From Gammaproteobacteria bacterium (GTDB lineage: Bacteria > Pseudomonadota > Gammaproteobacteria > SZUA-152), in assembly GCA_013152545.1 (NCBI GenBank), contig JAADGF010000024.1:1-37650 (forward strand): DNA of 37,650 bases. Reading direction: 5' to 3'. Shown piece after piece: positions 1-8,316 of the stretch. Both the position numbers and the translations under genes were made by a program. The notes under the pieces were generated by a model. The model saw only the letters and a list, made by a program, of their open reading frames with translations. It searched no databases and was not told the origin of the DNA. Each line of letters opens with the position of its first letter. Position 1 is the first letter of the stretch.

Positions 1-1
1 T

Positions 2-85
2 AGGGATGTGAAAAAAGAGTTGAGAGATCATGATTTAGTGAGAAAAATTTCTGTGATAGCAAGAGAGTTAGATTTTATGAAATAG
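2..85 (+). CDS. C-terminal end of an unidentified protein (partial)
   Basis: An open frame enters from the left edge and stops with TAG at 83-85, giving 27 residues rich in Lys, Arg and Glu that end in ARELDFMK. No start is visible because the window cuts it. I do not recognise the family. It is followed by a pyrimidine-rich tract (about 96-130) that is unlikely to be coding. The charged, helical character is compatible with the tail of a DNA-binding or toxin-like protein, but this is a guess from composition only. Confidence 0.3.
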   Translation, partial: RDVKKELRDHDLVRKISVIARELDFMK

Positions 86-221
86 GATTGACCCCTTTTC
101 TTTTTTTTCTTTTCACTTTTCTTCTTTTTCTTACAAATGACTACTGGTTGTTTGTCGATTATGAAAAGATGAAAAAGTAGTGTAATCGGGTGTCCGGGAA
201 AGTGTTGACACATTACATTCA

Positions 222-483
222 AGTCAAGACAAGGTTAATAATGCAATAAATTTATTAAAAGAAGTTTGTGTTTCCGGGGATAAACTGGTAATTGAAGGGA
301 CTGGGAACGGTGGGATTTCAATTCTAAAAATCTCAGGTAATATAAGGTATGGTTTTAGTAAAACGTGAAACACGTGGTTTTGTTGACGGAGTTAACGATG
401 AAATAAAAGCAGAAGAAGCAAATAATATACGAAACTGCATGAAGCCTTATATATCTACGTTGCTTGCTGTTTTACTTGAATGA
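222..483 (+). pseudogene. Frameshifted copy of the N-terminal domain of the next gene
   Basis: Two adjoining frames each give a recognisable piece. Frame 222-368 reads VNNAINLLKEVCVSGDKL and continues to a GGISI motif, then a stop. Frame 349-483 reads through RETRGFVDGVNDEIKAEEAN to a stop at 481-483. Together they parallel the intact protein downstream, which has IDKAVEIVTKLCLSGSEY, a GNISI motif, then DVRECTQEHIGRIMDAIF against NIRNCMKPYISTLLAVLL here. The switch falls near 350-366 and needs one frameshift. There is no start codon with a ribosome binding site at the front, so the 5' end is also lost. I infer a decayed tandem paralogue. The domain itself has no function I can name. Confidence 0.5.
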
Positions 484-536
484 TTTGTTTAAAAAATATG
501 AGTAAATTAATATGGTTTCAACTTAGGGGAATAAAA

Positions 537-1226
537 ATGCATTCATTACTTACAAAATCATTAGCAATAATAGCCGTAACTTTTACAGTCACGTCATTTT
601 GTTTTGCTGATTCAAGAATAGATAAAGCGGTAGAAATTGTAACTAAACTCTGTTTAAGTGGGTCTGAATATGGACTATCAGCAGATGTTAACGGAAATAT
701 TTCAATAAAGGATTTTAAGCCAAATGGCGCTGGATCGCTAGTTATTAATGTTCGTGAAGCAAAGGGAGCAACAGCATTACAAAATCATTTAAGACTAATT
801 GGAGATAATGATGTACGAGAGTGTACACAAGAACATATAGGTCGTATTATGGATGCAATTTTTGAATATACGCCAAAATACAAAGCTGATGAAGAAGCTT
901 CCAATTCTACGATTAGTAGAGCCAAATTTGTTGGTTACTATCCTGATGATATAAAAATTGTTGGGTTGGCAGATAATCAATTACGTTATTACAGATTTAC
1001 CGTAAAAGAACAATCTAAATTAGAAATTCTTTTCAAAGAAATTACAAAAAAATTATTTGTTGCTGTGGCAACCGACTCTGATAGTGCGCTATTGTCAAAT
1101 GATAGGATATACACAGGTAGGACATTTCCACCTACATTGTTTATACCGGGAGATTATTACCTGAAAGTAAAAACTATAAATAGGAAAGAGTCATCCCCAT
1201 TTCAAATCACAATTAGAAAGCCATAG
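537..1226 (+). CDS. Secreted protein of unknown function
   Basis: The protein is 229 residues from the ATG at 537, which has AGGGGA about 8 bases upstream; an in-frame ATG at 480 lacks a site. Residues 1-24 form a signal peptide (basic start, hydrophobic core, then CFADS), so export is expected. Residues 25-110 form a small domain with conserved-looking Cys in LCLSG and VRECTQ, the same domain left as a pseudogene immediately upstream. The C-terminal part, about 145-229, is beta-rich and ends in a pattern (PGDYYLKVKT) like pre-peptidase C-terminal or other beta-sandwich domains. The stop is 15 bases before an attC-like inverted repeat, as in an integron cassette. The gene is A+T-rich compared with leuCDB, suggesting transfer. 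Function unknown. Confidence 0.65.
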   Translation: MHSLLTKSLAIIAVTFTVTSFCFADSRIDKAVEIVTKLCLSGSEYGLSADVNGNISIKDFKPNGAGSLVINVREAKGATALQNHLRLIGDNDVRECTQEHIGRIMDAIFEYTPKYKADEEASNSTISRAKFVGYYPDDIKIVGLADNQLRYYRFTVKEQSKLEILFKEITKKLFVAVATDSDSALLSNDRIYTGRTFPPTLFIPGDYYLKVKTINRKESSPFQITIRKP

Positions 1227-1241
1227 AATGTGAGTGATATG

Positions 1242-1352
1242 GCCTAACAACAGAAATAAACATGGACAATTTTAAGCGTGGTTTGTTTGTGCTATTCGCA
1301 AGCTCATTGTTGCACAAACAAACCACACTTAAAATTGCCAGTTATTGCTGAC
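1242..1352 (+). repeat. attC-like site with a long imperfect hairpin
   Basis: GCCTAAC at 1242-1248 fits the R'' core (RYYYAAC) of integron attC sites, and GTTATTG at 1341-1347 begins like the R' core (GTTRRRY) but does not match its last bases. Between them, 1263-1292 pairs with 1312-1340 in a 28-base-pair stem with one C/A mismatch (1277/1327) and one bulged A (1266). Extrahelical bases are typical of attC. The site lies 15 bases after a stop codon, as expected for a cassette. Against it, the right-hand spacer between stem and R' is almost absent and R' is poor. It could instead be a plain hairpin or terminator. Confidence 0.4.
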
Positions 1353-1542
1353 GTGTGTGCCGGGCATGGCCCGAAGCTAGTGAGGTGGAAGTCCTGATGC
1401 CAGGTTTCTGCGGAGCCGAAAGCTAGGAGAAGGGCAAGGTTAACATCGTGAGGTGTTGGCTGGAGGAAGCCCAACCCAAAACGGCGGGGCGACGTACAGG
1501 AACCCGATCTGCGGTGTGTGGTGGTGGCCATGGAGTTGACTG
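1353..1542 (+). mobile_element. Truncated group II intron, 5' part of domain I
   Basis: The segment begins with GTGTG, matching the GUGYG 5' end of group II introns. It is followed at once by a CGGGC-ATG-GCCCG hairpin like the first helix of many bacterial introns. Further on come GAGGTGGAAGTCCT (about 1380-1394), GGCAAGGT (about 1434-1441), GGAGGAAGC (1462-1470) and ACAGGAACCCGATCTG (1496-1512), an order of motifs that I recognise from bacterial group II intron domain I. No reverse transcriptase gene and no domain V/VI follow, so it is a 5' fragment about 190 bases long. The right boundary is approximate. Identification is from memory of the family, not an alignment. Confidence 0.6.
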
Positions 1543-1544
1543 GA

Positions 1545-1696
1545 ATGAAAAAAATCACATAATTCAATGTTTAGGTTGTGAGTCTGTTTCATTCAGAGTT
1601 GTATCTACATTCTCAGAAGATTACGATTACGACCATGAGGGTAATCTCATGGATAAGATGAGCATCTGGAGAGAATTGCAGAATGGGGATATTTAA
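1545..1696 (+). pseudogene. 5'-truncated coding fragment with a Cys-x2-Cys motif
   Basis: About 50 codons remain, reading from near NEKNHIIQCLGCESVSF to RELQNGDI and a stop at 1694-1696. The QCLGC motif followed by an acidic SEDYDYDHEG stretch resembles the N-terminal zinc-binding part of DUF4145-like cassette proteins, but this is tentative. The frame continues upstream into the intron-like sequence with no plausible native start, so the true 5' end appears to have been replaced by the intron fragment. The stop overlaps the start of the PepSY-type gene at 1683. Confidence 0.4.
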
Positions 1697-2249
1697 TCGG
1701 TCGGTGCTTATGAAAGTACATGCAATTTTAGCAGTTTTCATATTGCCCGTCGCAGTCATGTTTTTTGTGACTGGCGCTCTTTATACGTGGGGTATAAAAG
1801 GTGAGTATGATACAACTGTTCACGAAATACATCTTGAATCTCCACTTAAAATCGAACTAGAAGAACTTGTTAAGTTGGCAGAAAAAGAATTAGAGGCACG
1901 GAATATCGCTGTGCCAACTGGGCAGGCTAAAATTAAAAATATTGGCGATTATTTTAAGTTGGAATGGTCAGGTTCAGATATGGATATAGTTATTGAGTCA
2001 ACATCACAGCCACTCATTGCGCAATTGGAAATAAAGAAAGCCAGTTGGTATCGGCAGTTCGTGCAATTACACAAAGCAAAAGGCGGTGATCCATTTAAAG
2101 TGTATGCTGTCGCATTGGCAACCTTCCTGGTTTTATTACTTATCACAGGGTTTATTATGGCGTGGCAAATGCTAAAATTACGTAAGCTTACATTGGTTTC
2201 AACAGTGTTGGGTATGGTTGTTTTTGTTGCAATGATTTTATCAAACTAA
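1683..2249 (+). CDS. PepSY-associated membrane protein
   Basis: The protein has 188 residues. Start 1683 has GGAGAG 9 bases upstream; MKVHAIL at 1710 is an alternative. Residues 10-34 form a first membrane helix (KVHAILAVFILPVAVMFFVT), residues 35-130 a periplasmic PepSY-like domain, residues about 136-162 a second helix (VYAVALATFLVLLLITGFIM) preceded by a QLHKAKGG turn, and the last 20 residues a third hydrophobic segment. The KxHxxxA...TGALYTW start and LHKAKGG...TGFIMAW pattern fit the PepSY_TM family of inner-membrane proteins, some of which act with iron or reductase systems. No such partner is adjacent, so the role is unknown. Confidence 0.75.
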   Translation: MGIFNRSVLMKVHAILAVFILPVAVMFFVTGALYTWGIKGEYDTTVHEIHLESPLKIELEELVKLAEKELEARNIAVPTGQAKIKNIGDYFKLEWSGSDMDIVIESTSQPLIAQLEIKKASWYRQFVQLHKAKGGDPFKVYAVALATFLVLLLITGFIMAWQMLKLRKLTLVSTVLGMVVFVAMILSN

Positions 2250-2377
2250 TTTCTGAAACTAAAATGTCTTCCAAGTAACGTTCCTTAGCTGAAATTACAC
2301 ACATTTCTACGAAAAGCTTCTTTTTTAGAATGATAATGTCAACGATAACGATATTGTTGAGCATTATGTGTAAATCA

Positions 2378-2411
2378 TAAAAAAGAGCAAAGATGCAAGT
2401 GTCATCTTTGC
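2378..2411 (-). terminator. Rho-independent terminator for the LysR gene
   Basis: On the minus strand a 9-base-pair stem (2387-2395 with 2403-2411, arms GCAAAGATG/CATCTTTGC, 7-base loop) is followed by CTCTTTTTTATG. It lies about 75 bases past the lysR-type stop codon. Confidence 0.65.
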
Positions 2412-2486
2412 GACTCAAGACATGCGATGCAGGTCGCGGGTTAGGGTAGCGTAACCCGAAATAACCTTGTTTTTAACCGCTGGTGT

Positions 2487-3398
2487 TTACCCGAGTATGC
2501 TAACCATTGCTGTTGCTGCATTGGACAGCGTGCGTGCTGGGTGTCTGACCAGGCCTAAATGGCGTGTTAATGTGATGTTATTGATTTTGAGTATCGTTAG
2601 TTCATCAGTTAACATTGTGTGCGGTAATATGCTCCAGCCTAACCCCACCTTTACCAGCATTTTAATAGTTTCTAGATAATTCGTTGACATGCTCGTTGCA
2701 ATTCGTTGCTCCGATTGCTTGAACGTTTGTTCTATTATCTGGCGAGTGTAGGTGTTTTTTGCGGGCAGTATCGCAGGGTATTGTGCTAATTCTGTCAACG
2801 ATTTATGTATCGGTGAGTGTGGCTCTGTTTTTTTTGTTGAGCGGTTTGTATTGCTAACCAATTCGTGGGTGGGGCCGACGACAAATTCCAGTTTATCTTC
2901 CCAGATTGTTTTAGCAATGAGTTCACTCTTGTTGTTATTTGTGTTGTTATTTGGAATGGTAATGATGGCTAATTCGAATTTTCCAGCCATCACCTGATGA
3001 TAGGCTTGCTCTGAATCCATGAAATGTAAATCCAGTAATACATCAGGGTATTGCTGGTTATATTGTTCTAATGCAGGGGGGAGTCGGTGTAGTCCAATAT
3101 GATGACTGGTGGCGATACTGAGTTTTCCTGTTACTTGCCTCGAAAGATTCTGGATTTCACGTTGACCCTCTTGCATTTGTTGTAGGATGATTTGTGCCCG
3201 TTTGTAGAGGATATGCCCGGCTTCAGTGAGTGTGGTTTGCCGTCCTAAGCGGTCGAATAGTTTGGCGTTCATTTCAGTTTCCAATGCTTTTATGCGTTTG
3301 GAAATGGCCGGTTGGGTTAAAAAAAGTGTTTCTGCGGCTTGCGTGAATGATTTTAATTCCGCAATGGTGAGAAAGGTTGTTAAATTGGTAGTATCCAT
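2487..3398 (-). CDS. LysR-family regulator divergent from leuC
   Basis: The protein has 303 residues, normal for LysR regulators. Residues 1-62 form the winged helix-turn-helix (TIAELKSFTQAAETLFLTQP then AISKRIKALETEMNAKLFDR), and about 90-300 form the co-inducer-binding domain. The gene is divergent from leuC with 148 bases between the starts, and the gap carries T-N11-A dyads and a candidate leuC promoter. Related genomes have a LysR gene in the same position next to leuCDB, so regulation of leucine biosynthesis is likely. The effector is unknown. No clear ribosome binding site precedes the ATG at 3398. A terminator-like hairpin follows the stop. Confidence 0.85.
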   Translation of the reverse strand: MDTTNLTTFLTIAELKSFTQAAETLFLTQPAISKRIKALETEMNAKLFDRLGRQTTLTEAGHILYKRAQIILQQMQEGQREIQNLSRQVTGKLSIATSHHIGLHRLPPALEQYNQQYPDVLLDLHFMDSEQAYHQVMAGKFELAIITIPNNNTNNNKSELIAKTIWEDKLEFVVGPTHELVSNTNRSTKKTEPHSPIHKSLTELAQYPAILPAKNTYTRQIIEQTFKQSEQRIATSMSTNYLETIKMLVKVGLGWSILPHTMLTDELTILKINNITLTRHLGLVRHPARTLSNAATAMVSILG

Positions 3399-3420
3399 GG
3401 TGTGGTGTATTTTGATTGAT

Positions 3421-3469
3421 ATTCTAAATAGGAATGAAGTTCATGAAAATAATGAATTTGTGTTATAGT
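3421..3469 (+). promoter_or_regulatory. leuC promoter and LysR-type operator candidates
   Basis: Two dyads with 7-base centres lie in the divergent gap: ATTC-N7-GAAT at 3421-3435 and TTCAT-N7-ATGAA at 3440-3456. The latter fits the LysR T-N11-A pattern. TATAGT at 3464-3469 is a good -10 element for leuC, but the -35 position (about 3440-3446) is poor and coincides with the second dyad, as expected at an activator-dependent promoter. The regulator's own -10 is not obvious. Confidence 0.45.
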
Positions 3470-3546
3470 ATAGTTTGTTTTATCGTTTAGGGGTAGATGC
3501 CTGGGGGTTGGTTTTGTAGACGCAATAACTGAGAGGATTTTAGACA

Positions 3547-4950
3547 ATGGTCGGAAGAACACTTTATGATAAATTGTGGCAATCCCATGTTGTGCATACT
3601 CAGGATGACGGTACTTCATTGATTTATATTGATCGCCATCTTGTTCATGAAGTAACCTCACCTCAGGCGTTTGAGGGATTGCGAATAGCAGGGCGTCGGC
3701 CCTGGCGGGTTGCGGCCAATTTGGCAACACCGGATCATAACGTACCGACCACCGACCGGACAAAAGGTATTAGCGATGCCGTGTCGCGGATACAGGTCGA
3801 AACATTGGATAAAAATTGTGCTGAATTCGGTATCACTGAATTTAAAATGGACGATGTGCGTCAGGGTATCGTGCATGTTATCGGCCCGGAGCAGGGCGCA
3901 ATTTTGCCTGGTATGACCGTGGTTTGCGGTGATTCTCACACTTCCACCCACGGCGCTTTTGGTGCGCTGGCTTTTGGTATTGGCACTTCTGAGGTGGAGC
4001 ATGTATTGGCGACCCAATGCCTGATCCAGAAAAAATCAAAAAATCTGCTCATTAGTATTGACGGAGAGGTTGGCCCGGGCGTCACGGCAAAAGACATTGT
4101 GCTTGCGATTATTGGTCGCATCGGTACCGCTGGTGGCACTGGGTATGCGATTGAGTTTGGCGGTACAGGTATTCAGGCTTTGTCGATGGAAGGCCGTATG
4201 ACGGTTTGTAATATGGCGATAGAGGCGGGGGCCCGTGCAGGGATGGTGGCTGTTGATAATAAGACCATTGAGTTTGTAAAAGGTCGACCGTTTTCACCTC
4301 AGGGAAAATTCTGGGAAATGGCGGTTGTTGCATGGCAGGATTTGCGTAGCGACGATAGTGCAGCCTTTGATCATACCGTTCGTATAGCAGGTGCAGATAT
4401 CAAACCACAAGTGACCTGGGGGACTTCACCGGAAATGGTGACAGCGGTGGATGGTCGCGTGCCCGATCCGCAGCATGAATCCGATGCCACTAAACGTGAA
4501 GGCATGCAGGCTGCATTAGACTACATGGGATTGGCCGCAAATACTCCAATGACAGCGATAAAACCGGACAAAGTGTTCATTGGTTCGTGTACAAATTCTC
4601 GAATAGAAGATTTACGTGCTGCGGCCAGTGTTGTGCAAGGCAAAAAGGTGGCGGCTTCGATTAAGCTGGCCATGGTCGTGCCGGGGTCTGGTCTGGTTAA
4701 AATGCAAGCAGAGCAAGAGGGCTTGGATAAAATTTTCATGAAGGCTGGGTTTGAGTGGCGTGAACCGGGATGCTCTATGTGCTTGGCAATGAATGCAGAT
4801 CGCCTCGCACCAGGAGAACGTTGTGCATCAACATCGAACCGTAATTTTGAGGGTCGGCAGGGGCAAGATGGGCGTACACACTTGGTCAGTCCGGCGATGG
4901 CGGCGGCGGCGGCAATTGCCGGGCATTTTGTGGATGTGCGTAATGCTTAG
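3547..4950 (+). CDS. leuC: 3-isopropylmalate dehydratase, large subunit
   Basis: LeuC with LeuD isomerises 2-isopropylmalate to 3-isopropylmalate, the second step of leucine biosynthesis, in the cytoplasm. The protein has 467 residues, the usual length, and belongs to the aconitase superfamily. The three [4Fe-4S] ligands are Cys348 (GSCTNSR), Cys409 and Cys412 ([10 protein letters not shown]). Substrate-loop motifs [20 protein letters not shown] (about 128-147) and [10 protein letters not shown] are present. GAGAGGA lies just upstream of the ATG. leuD begins 58 bases after the stop and leuB follows, so a leuCDB operon transcribed from the promoter near 3464 is likely. Confidence 0.97.
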   Translation: MVGRTLYDKLWQSHVVHTQDDGTSLIYIDRHLVHEVTSPQAFEGLRIAGRRPWRVAANLATPDHNVPTTDRTKGISDAVSRIQVETLDKNCAEFGITEFKMDDVRQGIVHVIGPEQGAILPGMTVVCGDSHTSTHGAFGALAFGIGTSEVEHVLATQCLIQKKSKNLLISIDGEVGPGVTAKDIVLAIIGRIGTAGGTGYAIEFGGTGIQALSMEGRMTVCNMAIEAGARAGMVAVDNKTIEFVKGRPFSPQGKFWEMAVVAWQDLRSDDSAAFDHTVRIAGADIKPQVTWGTSPEMVTAVDGRVPDPQHESDATKREGMQAALDYMGLAANTPMTAIKPDKVFIGSCTNSRIEDLRAAASVVQGKKVAASIKLAMVVPGSGLVKMQAEQEGLDKIFMKAGFEWREPGCSMCLAMNADRLAPGERCASTSNRNFEGRQGQDGRTHLVSPAMAAAAAIAGHFVDVRNA

Positions 4951-5008
4951 ACTGTATCAGTTGTAATATTAGGATTAGATAGAAAGCCCCTAGAAAGGTA
5001 ATTTGGAA

Positions 5009-5665
5009 ATGGAAAAATTTAACACAATGACGGCAATCGTCGCGCCACTGAACCGTGCTAATGTTGATACTGATGCGATTATTCCCAAGCAGTTTTTAAA
5101 ATCAATCAAACGGACCGGTTTTGGCCCGAATTTGTTTGATCAATGGCGTTATCTCGATCATGGCGAACCGGGGATGGAGAATCGTCGGCGTTCGGAAAAC
5201 CCTGATTTTATTTTAAACCAGCATCGTTATCGTCACGCAAGCATTTTATTGGCCCGGGAAAATTTTGGTTGTGGTTCATCCCGCGAACATGCACCGTGGG
5301 CGCTGGAAGATTACGGCTTTCGTGTCATTATAGCGCCCAGCTTTGCGGATATTTTTTATAATAATTGTTTTAAGAATGGTATTTTGCCGATAACTCTGGA
5401 TGCCGAAGTAGTTAACGGTTTGTTTGAGGCGATTTACGCCGTGGAGAAAAGTGACAAGGATCGCTACCAATTGTCAGTGAATTTGGCAAGTCAAACTATT
5501 GTAACGCCATCGGGGGAAAGCATTGCTTTTGATGTGGATGCGTTCCGCAAGCATTGTTTGCTAAATGGACTTGATGATATCGATTTGACGTTTGGGCATG
5601 TTGATGCCATTAAGGCTTACGAAAAGCGTCGTGCAGCGCAAGCACCTTGGTTGTTTACTTCATAA
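5009..5665 (+). CDS. leuD: 3-isopropylmalate dehydratase, small subunit
   Basis: LeuD is the swivel-domain partner of LeuC. From the ATG at 5009 it has 218 residues, the usual length; AGAAAGG lies about 10 bases upstream, which favours this start over a TTG at 5003. Family marks include [17 protein letters not shown] near the N-terminus, the [13 protein letters not shown] substrate loop at about residues 83-95, and [20 protein letters not shown]. It sits between leuC and leuB in one orientation, with 33 bases to the leuB start. Confidence 0.97.
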   Translation: MEKFNTMTAIVAPLNRANVDTDAIIPKQFLKSIKRTGFGPNLFDQWRYLDHGEPGMENRRRSENPDFILNQHRYRHASILLARENFGCGSSREHAPWALEDYGFRVIIAPSFADIFYNNCFKNGILPITLDAEVVNGLFEAIYAVEKSDKDRYQLSVNLASQTIVTPSGESIAFDVDAFRKHCLLNGLDDIDLTFGHVDAIKAYEKRRAAQAPWLFTS

Positions 5666-5698
5666 CAACAAGTATCAATCGCAGAGGAGTTGTTAGGA

Positions 5699-6784
5699 AT
5701 GACAAAAAAAATACTGGTGTTACCTGGAGATGGTATCGGCCCCGAGATTATCGCGGCAGCTATTAATGTATTAAAAAAGCTGCAAAGTGACTTTGGTTTG
5801 AATGTGGAAATGGAGTCGGCGTTAGTGGGTGGGGCGGCCTATGATGCACATGGCAAGCCGTTGCCGGAAGCCACGTTGAAGTTGGCGAAGGAGGCGGATG
5901 CTGTGTTGTTGGGCGCAGTGGGCAGCCCGAAGTATGAGTCGTTGGACATAGCGGTAAGGCCTGAAAAAGGCTTGCTGGGACTACGCGCAGAATTGTCGTT
6001 GTTTTCCAATTTGCGTCCAGCCTTTCTATATCCACAACTCATTGCATCCTCTACGCTGAAACCGGACGTGGTATCTGGTCTCGATATAATGATTGTGCGC
6101 GAGCTTACAGGGGGGATTTATTTCGGAGAGCCGCGTGGAATACGGCGATTAGAAAATGGTGAGCGCCAGGGGTTCAACACCCTGGTTTATGCCGAGTCCG
6201 AAATAAGGCGCATTGGGCGTTCCGCTTTTGATACTGCAATGAAACGTAACAAGCAGCTTTGCTCGGTGGATAAAGCGAATGTGTTGGAGTGTACCGAATT
6301 GTGGCGTGAAGTAATGATAGAACTGAGTAAAGATTATCCCGAGGTGGTGTTAAGTCATATGTACGTCGATAATGCCGCCATGCAATTGGTAAGGGCGCCG
6401 CGGCAGTTTGATGTCATGGTGACCACGAATATGTTTGGTGATATATTATCGGACACGGCGGCCATGTTAACGGGTTCCATTGGTATGTTACCCTCCGCAT
6501 CGCTTGATGCGGAGGGTAAGGGAATGTATGAGCCAATTCATGGTTCTGCCCCGGATATTGCGGGAAAAAATCGAGCGAACCCATTGGCGACTCTGTTATC
6601 TGTGGCAATGATGCTACGTTATACATTAAACGAAGCTGAACTTGCCAACAGGCTGGAACATGCTGTGAATGCCGTATTAAATCAAGGTCTGAGAACTGTA
6701 GATATTGCCAGTGAGGGGGCAACGGTGGTCGGTACTTCTCAAATGGGAGAGGCGGTTGTAACAGCGCTAGAGACAGTATCGTAG
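5699..6784 (+). CDS. leuB: 3-isopropylmalate dehydrogenase
   Basis: LeuB oxidises and decarboxylates 3-isopropylmalate to 2-ketoisocaproate using NAD+, the third step of the leucine branch. It has 361 residues from the ATG at 5699; GCAGAGGAG lies 9 bases upstream, so the in-frame TTG at 5690 is unlikely. The N-terminus [14 protein letters not shown], the [14 protein letters not shown] substrate loop, [12 protein letters not shown] and the [23 protein letters not shown] and [18 protein letters not shown] motifs are all present. The sequence at 6488-6519 forms a strong hairpin inside the coding region. It is the last gene of leuCDB, and a 358-base gap precedes asd. Confidence 0.97.
   Translation: MTKKILVLPGDGIGPEIIAAAINVLKKLQSDFGLNVEMESALVGGAAYDAHGKPLPEATLKLAKEADAVLLGAVGSPKYESLDIAVRPEKGLLGLRAELSLFSNLRPAFLYPQLIASSTLKPDVVSGLDIMIVRELTGGIYFGEPRGIRRLENGERQGFNTLVYAESEIRRIGRSAFDTAMKRNKQLCSVDKANVLECTELWREVMIELSKDYPEVVLSHMYVDNAAMQLVRAPRQFDVMVTTNMFGDILSDTAAMLTGSIGMLPSASLDAEGKGMYEPIHGSAPDIAGKNRANPLATLLSVAMMLRYTLNEAELANRLEHAVNAVLNQGLRTVDIASEGATVVGTSQMGEAVVTALETVS
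6488..6519 (+). repeat. Perfect 14-base-pair hairpin inside leuB
   Basis: TTACCCTCCGCATC at 6488-6501 is the exact reverse complement of 6506-6519, with a GCTT loop. It codes for part of the conserved MLPSASL-to-EGKG turn of LeuB. There is no U-tract after it, so it is not an ordinary terminator. Confidence 0.8.
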
Positions 6785-7142
6785 CTCACTCTTAAGTGTT
6801 TAAGAATTGACAATACACCACAGTATGTAAGTGTTTCCGAATGTCTTTCTGAGGTTAGTGTGACAAGCTGCAATACCTCCTTTGAGTGAACTTTTGAACA
6901 AACACCAAATTAAACACCAAATTAAACACCAAAGGCCAACCTGGCTATATACTTAATCTTGTTTGATAAAAAATCATCCAAACCACTAGTGCAAAGCTCA
7001 AAACAACGTTACCATTAAGCACTTACGTATATCGTTAGAGTGGAACTTAATTCTGGGACTAGGCTCGAACTTTAGCACTACTGGATTTCTTGATTAGCGA
7101 TTTAAAAGCTAATTAATTCAGTTGTTTATAGAGGGTTATTAA
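6785..7142. other. leuB-asd intergenic region with a 12-base tandem repeat
   Basis: No gene is visible in this 358-base gap. AAACACCAAATT is repeated at 6900-6911 and 6912-6923, with a partial third copy to 6932. A TCTTAA-GTGT-TTAAGA dyad lies at about 6790-6805, just after leuB, but is too A+T-rich to be a convincing terminator. The end of the gap, GAGGGTTATTAA, supplies the asd ribosome binding site. No riboswitch was recognised. Confidence 0.6.
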
Positions 7143-8165
7143 ATGAGCAAGGAAATAGATGTCGCTGTAGTGGGGGCGACCGGGGCCGTGGGTGAAGTCA
7201 TGGTCTCCATTCTCGAACAACGACAATTTCCCATCCGAAATCTTTATTTAGTTGCCAGTAGTCGTTCAGCCGGCAGTAGAATTCACTTTAAAAACAAGAA
7301 TATAAAAGTACAAGACCTTGCGGCGTTTGATTTTTCCATGGTGCAGGTAGGGTTGTTTTCGGCAGGTGGCGCGATATCGGCAGATTATGCACCAAAAGCC
7401 GCTGAAGCTGGTTGTGTCGTCATTGATAATACCTCCCATTTTCGCTATGACGACAATATACCACTGGTAATTCCTGAAGTTAATCAGCATGCTATTGCAG
7501 ACTATAAGAATAGGGGTATTATAGCAAACCCCAATTGTTCCACGATTCAAATGCTGGTTGCATTGAAACCGATATACGATGCGGTAGGGATTGAACGAAT
7601 AAACGTTGCCACCTACCAAGCCGTGTCGGGAACGGGAAAAGAAGCGATTGGTGAATTAGCTGGCCAAACCGCCAATTTGTTAAATAGCAAGGAAATTAAG
7701 ACTGAAATCTACCCAAAACAGATCGCTTTCAACGTATTGCCACAAATTGATGTGTTCCAAGACAATGGCTATACGAAAGAAGAAATGAAAATGGTATGGG
7801 AGACTAAAAAAATATTTGAAGATGCCGCTATATTGGTTAATCCGACTGCTGTCCGTGTACCTGTGTTTTACGGGCATTCGGAAGCGGTGCATATTGAGAC
7901 GCGTGATAAAATGAGTGCGTCTCAAGCGCGCGAATTACTAGCGTCAGCGCCAGGAGTGGTTGTGATGGACGAACGCGATTCGGGTGGTTATCCGACAGCG
8001 GTAACTGAAGCGGCAGGAAAAGATCCAGTCTACGTGGGACGCATTCGGGAGGATATTTCCCATCCACGAGGTCTGAATTTTTGGGTGGTTGCTGATAATG
8101 TAAGAAAAGGAGCTGCGTTAAATAGCGTGCAAATAGCTGAAATTTTAGTACATAATTATTTGTAG
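7143..8165 (+). CDS. asd: Aspartate-semialdehyde dehydrogenase
   Basis: Asd reduces aspartyl phosphate to aspartate semialdehyde with NADPH, the branch point to lysine/diaminopimelate, threonine and methionine. It has 340 residues, the usual length. The nucleotide-binding motif VAVVGATGAVGEVM lies at residues 7-20. The catalytic Cys is Cys132 in NPNCSTIQM, followed by the YQAVSGTGKEAIGEL loop and the C-terminal HPRGLNFWVVADNVRKGAA. The ATG has AGAGGG upstream. asd next to leuB and fimV is a common order in pseudomonad and Cellvibrionales genomes. Confidence 0.97.
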   Translation: MSKEIDVAVVGATGAVGEVMVSILEQRQFPIRNLYLVASSRSAGSRIHFKNKNIKVQDLAAFDFSMVQVGLFSAGGAISADYAPKAAEAGCVVIDNTSHFRYDDNIPLVIPEVNQHAIADYKNRGIIANPNCSTIQMLVALKPIYDAVGIERINVATYQAVSGTGKEAIGELAGQTANLLNSKEIKTEIYPKQIAFNVLPQIDVFQDNGYTKEEMKMVWETKKIFEDAAILVNPTAVRVPVFYGHSEAVHIETRDKMSASQARELLASAPGVVVMDERDSGGYPTAVTEAAGKDPVYVGRIREDISHPRGLNFWVVADNVRKGAALNSVQIAEILVHNYL

Positions 8166-8316
8166 TCTATTGAGGATTTTGTAACCGGCCCACTAATTAC
8201 TTAATACTATTAAATTTTGTCCTCGGCTGTCGATATATACGAAACACATCTATATATTAGTGATCAGATCGAGGGAAAGGCAGTTGGCATGGAATTGGAA
8301 CAAACTGGAGTTAAGT

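Noticed and set aside
1304-1567. Minus-strand frame of 87 codons across the attC-like and intron-like region
   Set aside because: It overlaps structured non-coding sequence and has no protein-like pattern or start signal.
6785-7142. Lysine riboswitch or leader peptide before asd
   Set aside because: No conserved lysine-riboswitch core and no short frame rich in regulatory amino acids were seen.
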